A DNA stretch of 6,006 bases from Rubrobacteraceae bacterium (GTDB lineage: Bacteria; Actinomycetota; Rubrobacteria; Rubrobacterales; Rubrobacteraceae), in assembly GCA_029240775.1 (NCBI GenBank), contig JARDZQ010000182.1:1-6006 (forward strand), written 5' to 3'. The position numbers and the translations under genes were made by a program. The notes beneath the pieces were generated by a model, which worked only from the letters and a program-made list of their open reading frames with translations, did not search any database and was not told where the DNA came from. Positions 1-5,913 of this stretch are shown here, in pieces (position 1 is the stretch's first letter; every line of letters starts with the position of its first letter).

Positions 1-2
1 CC

Positions 3-2309
3 ATGACTGATCCCCGCGTTACCGGAGCCCTACGCTACTCGCAAGACGTGGCGATGGAGGGGATGCTTCATGCCCGCCTCCTGCGCTCGCCCGTGGCCCA
101 CGCCCGCGTGGTGGGGGTGGACGCCTCGGCGGTCCCGGAGGGCATCATCGTCCTCCTCCCGCAGGACGTCCGGGATCTTGGCGGCTACGGGCCGCAGATA
201 AAGGATCAGGAGGTCTTCCCTCAGGAGCGAGTTCGCTACGCCGGGGACGTAGTCGCGGCCGTCGCCGCCGAGACCGCCGACGAGGCCGAGGAGGCGGTGG
301 GGCTCATAAACGTCGACTACGAGGAGCTTCCCGCCGTCTTCGATGAGGTGGAGGCCGCCTCGGAGGGGGCGATACTGGTCCACGAGACGACAAACATCTC
401 TAGGAACGACGCCGCGTACTTCGGCATTCGACCGCAGCAGGGGACGAACATCTGCCACCTCTTCCGGCTGCGACACGGCGACGTCGAGGCCGGGTTTGGG
501 GAGGCCGACGCCGTGGTCGAGGAGACCTACCACACCGCCGGGGCTACGCACGTCCCGATGGAGCCCCATGCCGCCGTTGCTCGCTGGGAATGGGACCGGT
601 TGGAGGTCGTGACCGGCACACAGACCCCGTTCAACATGCGCACGGACCTTGCCGGGCTCTTCGGCATAGACGAGGAGAAGGTCAGGATAATCTCACCCCC
701 TATGGGGGGCTCGTTCGGGGCGAAGACCTTTGTCAGGACGGAGGCGATAGCCGCGTGCCTCGCTCGCAAGGCGAAGAGGCCGGTCAAGATCGTTCTCGAG
801 CGCGATGAGATGTGGATGACGCTTAACCGCCACCCGTCCACGGTCCGGGTGAAGCTCGGTGCTCGAAGCGACGGCACGCTCGTCGCTAACGAGACCGAGT
901 GCTGGGCCAACACCGGGGCCTACGCCGACTGCGGTCCCGGCGTCGCCCAGAAGATGGGCTTCGCCGCCCCTGGGCCGTACCGCATCGCCAACGTTCGGGT
1001 CGACTCGCGCGCCGTCGGCTACGGCCAGATGCAGTCCACCTGGGCGAGGGAGCGTACCATGGATCTCCTCGCCGACAAGCTCCAAATGGACCCGCTGGAG
1101 CTGAGGAAAAAGAACCTTCTCAAAGACGGGGACGAGTACTGCACCGGCGAGACCATGCACGATATCCACTTCGAAAGGCTCCTGCAGGACGCAGCCGACG
1201 CTGTGGCCTGGTCCGAGAGCCGGAAGAACAAGGGTCTGTGCGTCATGCTCAAGGGCATGCAGACCCCGAGCCGTGCGGCGATCGCGGTGGAGGCCGGGGA
1301 CGGCGGAAGCTACATCGTCCGTTGCGCGACGACCGAGATGGGCCAGGGCGCCAAGATGGCGATGCGCATCATGGCTGCCGAGCTGCTGGACGCGGATGTG
1401 AAGAAGGTCAGTTGCCCCGATCCGGACACCAATATCGTCCCGTACGATACCCGCACGACCTCCAGCCGCTCGACGCACATGATGGGCCGAGCGCTCGAGG
1501 TGGCCGTCGCCGACCTGAAGGAGAACGGCGGTGAGCGCGGCTACGGCGAGGTCGTGGACGAGGGCGGGCTCGATCCCGATACCGGCCAGGGCGTCGCGTC
1601 GTCGCACTGGCACCAGGGGGCGGCTGCCGCTGAGGTCGAGGTTGACGAGGAGACGGGCAAGTTTCGGGTGATGAAGCTTCACGCGCCGATCTACGCGGGC
1701 CGGGTGATAAACCGGCCAGCAGCCGAACTCCAGAACGAAGGGTCAATGATCATGGGCCTCGGAACCGCCCTCTTCGAGGGCAACGAGTTCACAGAAGGCC
1801 AGATCACGAACGCCAACCTCTCCGATTACAACGTACCCGCAATGGACGACATGCCTGTAACCCTCTCGCACGAGCTGGTGGAGCGTGAGGACGGAGACGT
1901 GCAGGGTCTCGGCGAGACTGCCCTCCCGCCGGTCCCGCCCGCGATCGGCAACGCTCTCTACTCCCGCGGCATACACGTGACGGATCTGCCAATCTCCCCA
2001 GAGCGAGTCCTCGACGCCGTGGACGCCCGAGACGGCAGAGGCGAGGCCTGGGCCAAAGTCGCCTTGGAGCTTGTTTCCACGAACGGCCAGTACGGAGACT
2101 TAGGGGAGAGCATTCCCCCATCCGGGTCTACCCGGGAGCCGACAACGCCGATGAATGGTGTGAGACCTTTGCTGACTTCGCCGTCCGCTGTGCTGTTCCT
2201 CGGGACGCTCGCTATAGGGCTCCTAGCGATCGCGCTCTACCGGTTGCTCCACCGCAGAGTCGAGGCCGGAAAGAAGGCTTCATATGGGTTACGGGTACCG
2301 AGGAGGTAG
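3..2309 (+). CDS. Xanthine dehydrogenase family molybdopterin-binding (large) subunit, with C-terminal membrane helix; 5' end possibly cut by window
   Basis: This is the molybdenum-cofactor subunit of an XDH/CoxL-type hydroxylase, which uses water to hydroxylate (hetero)aromatic or aldehyde substrates and passes electrons to a [2Fe-2S] subunit. An N-terminal hammerhead domain (about residues 7-115) is followed by two cofactor-binding domains (about 130-365 and 390-660). Visible motifs are GTQTPF near 205, GGSFGAK at 235-241, TEMGQG at 444-449, and GLGE with the expected catalytic Glu at 638. The family core normally ends near LPISPERVLDAV. Here about 80 residues follow, including a hydrophobic stretch at about 729-749 and a basic tail (RRVEAGKK). 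Two stretches expected in the family seem absent in frame, around residues 338/339 and 506-513. The protein opens almost directly at the VTGALRYSQDV motif and only two bases precede the ATG, so a start further upstream is likely. The small subunit follows immediately. The family call is secure; the substrate is unknown. Confidence 0.93.
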   Translation: MTDPRVTGALRYSQDVAMEGMLHARLLRSPVAHARVVGVDASAVPEGIIVLLPQDVRDLGGYGPQIKDQEVFPQERVRYAGDVVAAVAAETADEAEEAVGLINVDYEELPAVFDEVEAASEGAILVHETTNISRNDAAYFGIRPQQGTNICHLFRLRHGDVEAGFGEADAVVEETYHTAGATHVPMEPHAAVARWEWDRLEVVTGTQTPFNMRTDLAGLFGIDEEKVRIISPPMGGSFGAKTFVRTEAIAACLARKAKRPVKIVLERDEMWMTLNRHPSTVRVKLGARSDGTLVANETECWANTGAYADCGPGVAQKMGFAAPGPYRIANVRVDSRAVGYGQMQSTWARERTMDLLADKLQMDPLELRKKNLLKDGDEYCTGETMHDIHFERLLQDAADAVAWSESRKNKGLCVMLKGMQTPSRAAIAVEAGDGGSYIVRCATTEMGQGAKMAMRIMAAELLDADVKKVSCPDPDTNIVPYDTRTTSSRSTHMMGRALEVAVADLKENGGERGYGEVVDEGGLDPDTGQGVASSHWHQGAAAAEVEVDEETGKFRVMKLHAPIYAGRVINRPAAELQNEGSMIMGLGTALFEGNEFTEGQITNANLSDYNVPAMDDMPVTLSHELVEREDGDVQGLGETALPPVPPAIGNALYSRGIHVTDLPISPERVLDAVDARDGRGEAWAKVALELVSTNGQYGDLGESIPPSGSTREPTTPMNGVRPLLTSPSAVLFLGTLAIGLLAIALYRLLHRRVEAGKKASYGLRVPRR
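2187..2249 (+). other. Predicted transmembrane helix at the C-terminus of the hydroxylase large subunit
   Basis: Residues 729-749 of the large subunit are an unbroken run of Ala, Val, Leu, Phe, Gly and Ile ending in Tyr-Arg-Leu-Leu. A basic tail follows with HRR, then RR/KK and a terminal RR. By the positive-inside rule this would be a single-pass anchor with a cytoplasmic C-terminus. This places the N-terminal catalytic part outside unless the segment is only a hairpin or peripheral helix, which conflicts with the cytoplasmic location of most family members. An in-frame ATG at 2152 could alternatively begin a separate 52-residue small membrane protein, though no strong ribosome binding site is seen there. 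Confidence 0.6.
2301..2306 (+). promoter_or_regulatory. Ribosome binding site AGGAGG for the [2Fe-2S] subunit
   Basis: A perfect AGGAGG lies four bases before the GTG at 2311 and overlaps the last codons of the large subunit. It decides for GTG 2311 over the in-frame ATG at 2284, which would place this site inside the coding region and add a Gly/Tyr/Arg stretch not typical of the family. Confidence 0.8.
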
Positions 2310-2310
2310 G

Positions 2311-2790
2311 GTGAAAGTTCGATTTAACGTAAACGGTGAGGCCGTCGAGGTCGAAGCCAGAGCGGACGAGATGCTTCTCGACGTTCTCAGAGGCGAGCTC
2401 GACCTGACGAGCGTTCGTTACACCTGCGGCGTGGGGGTCTGCGGGGCGTGCACGGCGCTGGTGGACGGCGAGCCGATCTCGACGTGCATTCTGCTGGCCC
2501 TGCTCGCGGAGGGGAAGGAGGTCACGACCGTCGAGGGACTCGGCGGGGATCATCCCATCCAGAGAGCGTTTGCCGAGGCAGAGGCCTTTCAGTGTGGCTA
2601 CTGTACCCCCGGCATGATCCTCACGGCCAAGCGCCTCCTCGAAGAGGACCCGGAGCCAAAGGAGGAGAAGATCAGGACCTACATGAGTGGCAATTTGTGT
2701 CGTTGCGGTTGCTACGCCAAGATCGAAGACGCCGTGAACTTGGCGGCAAGCGCGAGCAAGACCGCCGCTCCGATCAAGGGAGGCGCATGA
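2311..2790 (+). CDS. [2Fe-2S] iron-sulfur small subunit of xanthine dehydrogenase/CO dehydrogenase-type hydroxylase
   Basis: This is the electron-transfer subunit (CoxS/XdhC-type) that carries electrons from the molybdenum centre through two [2Fe-2S] clusters. The 159-residue length from GTG 2311 is normal for the family. The N-terminal plant-ferredoxin-like domain has ligands C39-x4-C44-x2-C47-x11-C59. The C-terminal helical domain has FQCGYCTPG (C95, C98) and CRC (C130, C132). Gln94, next to the first of these cysteines, is the usual contact to the molybdopterin. An extra Cys134 gives CRCGCY, where CRCTGY is more common. All eight ligands are present, so the subunit looks functional. It starts one base after the large-subunit stop and its own stop overlaps the next start as ATGA, so it is translationally coupled on both sides. 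No FAD-binding medium subunit lies in the window. Confidence 0.95.
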   Translation: MKVRFNVNGEAVEVEARADEMLLDVLRGELDLTSVRYTCGVGVCGACTALVDGEPISTCILLALLAEGKEVTTVEGLGGDHPIQRAFAEAEAFQCGYCTPGMILTAKRLLEEDPEPKEEKIRTYMSGNLCRCGCYAKIEDAVNLAASASKTAAPIKGGA

Positions 2791-3623
2791 GGCTGGTTAC
2801 CTACGATGCCGGGCAGGGGCCCAGGGTAGGGATTCTCGAAGGCAATACCGTCCTGGACGTCGGTTTCGACGGCGACATGATTGCCTTTATCGAGGCTGGC
2901 GCCCCTACTCGTTCGCCTTCTCCGGTAGAGAACGCCCGGCTGCTCTCTCCCTTGAGGCCGCGTTCGATGAGGGACTTCCTCGCCTTCGAGGGGCACCTCA
3001 AGAACGCTTTCCGCCGTCTGGGGCGGCCGATACCGAACGAGTGGTACGAGGTTCCCGCCTTCTACCGGGGGATGCCTGATACCGTGATTGGGCCGGGGGA
3101 GACCATTCCTTACCCGTCTTACACAGAGAAGCTGGACCACGAGCTGGAGCTCGCCGCCATAATCGGGCGTAGAGGCAGGGACGTCCCTCGCGAGGAGGCG
3201 GATGACTACGTTTTCGGCTACACGATCTGGAACGACCTCTCGGCCCGCGATACTCAGGCTCGCGAGTTGCCGGTGGGGATGGGCCCGTCGAAGGCCAAGG
3301 ACTGGGACGGCTCGAACGTTCTGGGGCCCTGCATAGTCACGGCCGACGAGGTGGACGCTGGTAACCTGACGATGAGCGTCCGCGTCAACGGCGAGACGTG
3401 GGGCGAAGACAACTCGGGGAGCATGCACCACAAGTTCGCGGACATGATCGCCTACGCTTCCCAAGCGCAGACGATCTACCCCGGTGAGGTTTTCGGCTCG
3501 GGGACTGCCGAAGGCGGCGCAGGCATCGAGACGGACCGCTACCTGAGCGAGGGAGACGTCGTCGAGCTCGAGATAGAGGGCATTGGCGTCCTGAGGAACA
3601 CGATCGGAAAGAAAGGAGCCTAG
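2787..3623 (+). CDS. Fumarylacetoacetate hydrolase (FAH) family protein
   Basis: At 278 residues this matches bacterial FAH-family enzymes, metal-dependent hydrolases, isomerases or decarboxylases acting on beta-diketo or hydroxymuconate-type acids late in aromatic breakdown. The short N-terminal region (1-60) has the usual MRLVTY...G...VLDV pattern. The catalytic domain shows the metal ligands E119 and E121 in HELELAAIIG and D150 in GYTIWNDLSARDTQ, then SKAKDWDG (169-174), which positions substrate, and the GSGTAEGGAG loop near 238-246. ATG 2787 overlaps the previous stop and has AAGGGAGG three bases upstream, a tight spacing consistent with coupled translation. Candidate activities include 2-hydroxyhepta-2,4-diene-1,7-dioate isomerase-like, acylpyruvase-like or ureidoglycolate lyase-like. 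The sequence alone does not choose, but its place beside a molybdenum hydroxylase favours a catabolic ring-cleavage product. Confidence 0.93.
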   Translation: MRLVTYDAGQGPRVGILEGNTVLDVGFDGDMIAFIEAGAPTRSPSPVENARLLSPLRPRSMRDFLAFEGHLKNAFRRLGRPIPNEWYEVPAFYRGMPDTVIGPGETIPYPSYTEKLDHELELAAIIGRRGRDVPREEADDYVFGYTIWNDLSARDTQARELPVGMGPSKAKDWDGSNVLGPCIVTADEVDAGNLTMSVRVNGETWGEDNSGSMHHKFADMIAYASQAQTIYPGEVFGSGTAEGGAGIETDRYLSEGDVVELEIEGIGVLRNTIGKKGA

Positions 3624-3627
3624 AGAT

Positions 3628-3921
3628 ATGGCGTTCGTTGTCGTGGCGAAGTGGACGGCCAGGGAGGGCGAAGCGGACAAAGTCGAGGAGGCCATAAGGA
3701 AGCTCACGCCGCTCTCACGGGATGAGCCGGGCAACCTGTTCTATCAGGCTCACCGCGATCCGGAGAACCCGAACCTGTTTTTCCTCTACGAGCAATACGT
3801 CGATGAGGACGGCTACAAGGCGCACGGCGAGTCGGAGCATTTCCAGGAATACGGATTCGGAACCGCGATCCCGCTCCTCGAGAGCCGCGAGCGCGAGTTC
3901 TACGTGACGCTTGACTCATAG
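3628..3921 (+). CDS. Antibiotic biosynthesis monooxygenase (ABM) domain protein, YgiN-like
   Basis: This is a 97-residue single-domain protein with the dimeric alpha/beta-barrel pattern. Strand 1 is AFVVVAKW, followed by a helix rich in Glu/Lys (EADKVEEAIRKL), then GNLFYQAHRDPENPNLFFLYEQY, then a helix with AHGESEHFQEYGF around residues 65-77. The His-x-x-Ser/x-His-Phe segment is the typical family helix. Members include cofactor-free quinol monooxygenases, heme-degrading enzymes and proteins with no shown activity. The heme-binding residues of IsdG types are not evident. AAGGAG at 3613-3618 with nine-base spacing supports ATG 3628. In this operon it may oxidise a hydroquinone-like intermediate or help in isomerisation; this role is inferred. 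Confidence 0.88.
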   Translation: MAFVVVAKWTAREGEADKVEEAIRKLTPLSRDEPGNLFYQAHRDPENPNLFFLYEQYVDEDGYKAHGESEHFQEYGFGTAIPLLESREREFYVTLDS

Positions 3922-3924
3922 GAG
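3920..3924 (+). promoter_or_regulatory. Ribosome binding site AGGAG for the cyclase-family gene
   Basis: AGGAG overlaps the stop codon of the ABM gene and sits seven bases before ATG 3932. It supports ATG 3932 over the in-frame TTG at 3911, which would overlap the upstream gene and add seven residues without homologous character. Confidence 0.75.
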
Positions 3925-3931
3925 AGTCGTC

Positions 3932-4624
3932 ATGGCAAAGATCGTAGACCTCAGCCCGAAGGTCCCGCACGGCTTCAGGGGGCCACCCTCCACGGACCTC
4001 GGGGTGCAGCTCGAGGTCCGTACCAAGAACGGCACCGGCTACTGGCAGTCCACACAACTCGACTTGATGAGTCTGCACACCGGCACCCACGTGGAGTCCG
4101 CACTTCACACGATCGAGAACGGGGAGGCCATAGACGAGGTCGCGTTGGATAGGGTAATCGGAGAGGCGGTAGTCCTCGACCTCACGCCCACGGAGCCGAT
4201 GCAGATCATAGACGTAGCCGACCTTGAGGAGGCGAACAAGAGGCTGGAGGCTTCGGGCGAGCCGGCCCGGCCCGGCGACATCCTGCTGCTGAGGACCGAC
4301 TGGGCGCAGAGGCACATCGGGACTCAGAGGTACTTCAAGGAGTCGCCCGGCCTGACGGAGGAGGCCGCAAAGTGGATCGTTGATAGAAGACCGAAATCCG
4401 TCGGCTGCGACTTCTTTGAGGAGCCCGCAGCTCGAGAGCCCGGCTGGACGGCGGACCAGTTCGTGGTGCATGGCGCGATCCTGGGCGCAGATATCCCGCT
4501 GATCGAGGGACTGGTGAACCTGAGAGACCTGCCGCCTAGGGTCCGGTTTTTCGCCCCCTTCTACAAGTTTTCGGGTGTTGAGAGCGCCCCGGCCCGCGCG
4601 TTCGCCCTGATCGAAAGCGACTAA
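3932..4624 (+). CDS. Cyclase family protein (kynurenine formamidase / isatin hydrolase-like metal hydrolase)
   Basis: This 230-residue protein is of the usual size for the cyclase/KynB family, which are metal-dependent amidohydrolases that open formamides, lactams or lactones. The family signature HxGTHxDxPxH appears as HTGTHVESALH, with H49, H53 and H59 kept, the metal Asp replaced by Glu55, and Pro replaced by Ala57. The downstream pair VHGAILGADIPLIEGLVNL gives H180 and E192, spaced 12 as in KynB. RPGDILLLRTDW (113-124) and GCDFFEEP (158-165) are also typical. Lying between a molybdenum hydroxylase/FAH pair and a phosphatase, it probably opens a cyclic amide or ester, or a formamide, made from the pathway substrate. 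KynB itself is less likely because no other tryptophan-pathway gene is seen. Family call firm, substrate unknown. Confidence 0.9.
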   Translation: MAKIVDLSPKVPHGFRGPPSTDLGVQLEVRTKNGTGYWQSTQLDLMSLHTGTHVESALHTIENGEAIDEVALDRVIGEAVVLDLTPTEPMQIIDVADLEEANKRLEASGEPARPGDILLLRTDWAQRHIGTQRYFKESPGLTEEAAKWIVDRRPKSVGCDFFEEPAAREPGWTADQFVVHGAILGADIPLIEGLVNLRDLPPRVRFFAPFYKFSGVESAPARAFALIESD

Positions 4625-4628
4625 AGGT

Positions 4629-4635
4629 AAAGGGA
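4629..4635 (+). promoter_or_regulatory. Ribosome binding site AAAGGGA for a TTG-started phosphatase gene
   Basis: AAAGGGA lies eight bases before TTG 4644, within the 19-base gap after the cyclase stop. No in-frame ATG or GTG precedes the RHG motif, so TTG is the best start. Confidence 0.6.
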
Positions 4636-4643
4636 TCGCGCTA

Positions 4644-5372
4644 TTGTCTACCGTAACGGTTCATTGGGTACGTCACGGCAAGATTGCCTCGCACAGGGGC
4701 AACGTCCCTCTGACAGACGAAGGGCTAGCCCAGGCTCGACAGAGGGGAAAGTTGCTCGCCGAGAACGTCTCTGCTGGAGAGATCGTCCACTTCATGCACG
4801 CCCCCACCCTCCGCACCCGGCAGACGGCCGAGGAGATCCGCGCGAGCATGGACGAGGCTCTGGGCCCCGGTAACGATGCCAATCTCCTCGAAATCAGCGA
4901 GCAGTGGGCCATCCGTAATCCAGACCTCTACATCGCGGGCCAGCGGGTCGAGATGGTGAGCAGCGCTGACGCCCTCGCAGAACAGCTCGCGGCACCGCCC
5001 GTGGGCCCCGAGGCGCTCGCGAAGCATCCCTTCTTCCGTGAGTTTTGGGCCTCTCCGGATCGCATAGGTTACTGGGTTGAACATCCTGACCCACCAGGCG
5101 AGAACACAGTGGCGGTTGCCCGGCGCCAGCTGACCTTCGCTATGAGCTTGCCGGAAAGGCATGAAAATGGACCGATCCGTTATATTCTCTCGACCCATTC
5201 ACCCGTGCTGCGAGCGATCTTGCTATGCTACACGGGAGAGGATCCGGGCGAGCCGGCCTACCTGGAACCCATAGATTTGATCCTTTCAGGGAATGGGTCG
5301 TCGGAGCTTCGGTTCCGAGGTCTTCGAACGTGTCTCCGCGACACCAAGGTGGTGGGGGTCGAGTCCCGTTAG
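4644..5372 (+). CDS. Histidine phosphatase family protein (phosphoglycerate mutase-like fold)
   Basis: This 242-residue protein begins with the branch signature VRHG (R10, H11), where H11 is the phospho-accepting His. It is followed by PLTDEGLAQARQRGKLLA, the standard helix after the active site. The second Arg pair lies in APTLRTRQTAEEI (R57, R59). The second catalytic His is H185 in LSTHSPVLRAIL, where SHG is more common. Acidic residues E83/E86 in LEISEQW may include the general acid. Members act on small phosphorylated metabolites or phosphoproteins; no specific substrate is evident. The TTG start is supported by AAAGGGA eight bases upstream and by the RHG motif lying close to the N-terminus as expected. 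The gene sits 19 bases after the cyclase and is probably co-transcribed, though its link to the catabolic genes is not obvious. Confidence 0.88.
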   Translation: MSTVTVHWVRHGKIASHRGNVPLTDEGLAQARQRGKLLAENVSAGEIVHFMHAPTLRTRQTAEEIRASMDEALGPGNDANLLEISEQWAIRNPDLYIAGQRVEMVSSADALAEQLAAPPVGPEALAKHPFFREFWASPDRIGYWVEHPDPPGENTVAVARRQLTFAMSLPERHENGPIRYILSTHSPVLRAILLCYTGEDPGEPAYLEPIDLILSGNGSSELRFRGLRTCLRDTKVVGVESR

Positions 5373-5401
5373 CCGGCACGTGGGCGGCGACCCTCATATA
5401 G

Positions 5402-5833
5402 ATGAGCCTTGGCGGCGGGCACGCGCCCGAATCACTGACAGTTACCAGGGTGAAGGTTAGAGTGGACAATGCAGTCAGCGCTGGCTTCCCGGGACCGCCC
5501 CTGCACCACCACGACTTCGACGAAACCTTCTACGTGCTGAAGGGCGAGCTCACCTTTCGACTCGAAGACGAACTCTTCACGAGAAAAGAGGGAGAGCTCG
5601 CTTTCGCACCCCGCGGCGTACCCCACACCTTCGCCAACCTCAGCGGCGCCGAGGCGCGGACGCTGATCATCTGCATACCGGCAGGCTTCGAGCGCTACTT
5701 CGACGCGATGGCTGCCAGGGTGGCAGGGGTCGAGCCTCCTGCCGAGGCCAAGAAACCGTGGCCCGAGGTGATCACGGTTCGCTCGCGCATTGGAGACCGG
5801 GCTCCTCGAGGCGTGAGCTGGCGAGGATCGTAG
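5402..5833 (+). CDS. Cupin domain protein, apparently short at the N-terminus
   Basis: This is a small beta-barrel metal-binding cupin of 143 residues. Motif 1 gives H35 and H37, then E41 and G48 (HHHDFDETFYVLKG). Motif 2 is a full G-x5-P-x-G-x2-H-x3-N with H75 and N79 (GELAFAPRGVPHTFAN). So the metal site H35/H37/E41/H75 is complete. The C-terminus contains PAGFERYF, common in quercetinase-like small cupins. Relatives usually have about 30-40 residues before the strand equivalent to LTVTRVKV; here a stop lies directly before the ATG (TAGATG) and no good ribosome binding site is visible. An in-frame GTG at 5450 is an alternative start. The gene may be truncated by an N-terminal frameshift or decay, or may have a short natural form. 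Its role (dioxygenase, isomerase or sensor) is unknown. Confidence 0.8.
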   Translation: MSLGGGHAPESLTVTRVKVRVDNAVSAGFPGPPLHHHDFDETFYVLKGELTFRLEDELFTRKEGELAFAPRGVPHTFANLSGAEARTLIICIPAGFERYFDAMAARVAGVEPPAEAKKPWPEVITVRSRIGDRAPRGVSWRGS

Positions 5834-5845
5834 ACACATCGTCGT

Positions 5846-5877
5846 GGGCCGGCTTGAAGGCTGCCAAGGCACGGCCC
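5846..5877 (+). terminator. Possible hairpin after the cupin gene
   Basis: GGGCCG (5846-5851) pairs with CGGCCC (5872-5877). The stem can extend inward with GCTT (5852-5855) against AGGC (5867-5870), leaving a single bulged A and an 11-base loop. It lies 12 bases after the cupin stop, a normal place for a terminator, but no T-run follows, so a classical intrinsic terminator is not shown. Confidence 0.3.
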
Positions 5878-5898
5878 CCAGGGGTCGACTTAGGTGGC

Positions 5899-5905
5899 GG
5901 AGGAG
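5899..5905 (+). promoter_or_regulatory. Strong ribosome binding site GGAGGAG before a broken reading frame
   Basis: GGAGGAG stands eight bases before ATG 5914, ideal spacing. The frame behind it stops after five codons, which suggests this signal once served an intact gene. Confidence 0.45.
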
Positions 5906-5913
5906 CCGTCGAC

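Larger units (their letters stand above)
5834..5913 (+). other. Intergenic region with two inverted repeats
   Basis: No gene is seen here. It contains a hairpin-forming segment at 5846-5877 and a pair of palindromic GTCGAC hexamers at 5884-5889 and 5908-5913, the second directly abutting an ATG. The sequence TGAAGGCTG occurs at about 5855 and, as TGAAGGCTG again, at 5915, a short direct repeat that may be chance. Confidence 0.4.

Noticed and set aside
693..1682. Long minus-strand open frame of 329 residues opposite the hydroxylase large subunit
   Set aside because: It lies wholly within a well-supported gene, has the His/Arg/Val/Leu-rich composition of an antisense shadow in GC-rich DNA, and shows no recognisable motif.
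2712..3734. Minus-strand open frame of 340 residues opposite the FAH gene
   Set aside because: It spans the junctions of three plus-strand genes with clear catalytic motifs and has no domain signature of its own.
3704..4471. Minus-strand open frame of 255 residues opposite the ABM and cyclase genes
   Set aside because: It runs across two firmly assigned genes and shows no family motif, so it is an antisense shadow.
5345..5385. tRNA-like segment GGGGGTCGAGTCCC at the end of the phosphatase gene
   Set aside because: It looks like a T-arm, but the loop lacks the usual TTCRA, no anticodon or D-arm can be placed upstream, and it lies inside a coding frame.
5395..5410. TATAGAT as a -10 promoter element for the cupin
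   Set aside because: It overlaps the proposed ATG and no convincing -35 element is visible at the right distance, so it is not supported as a promoter.
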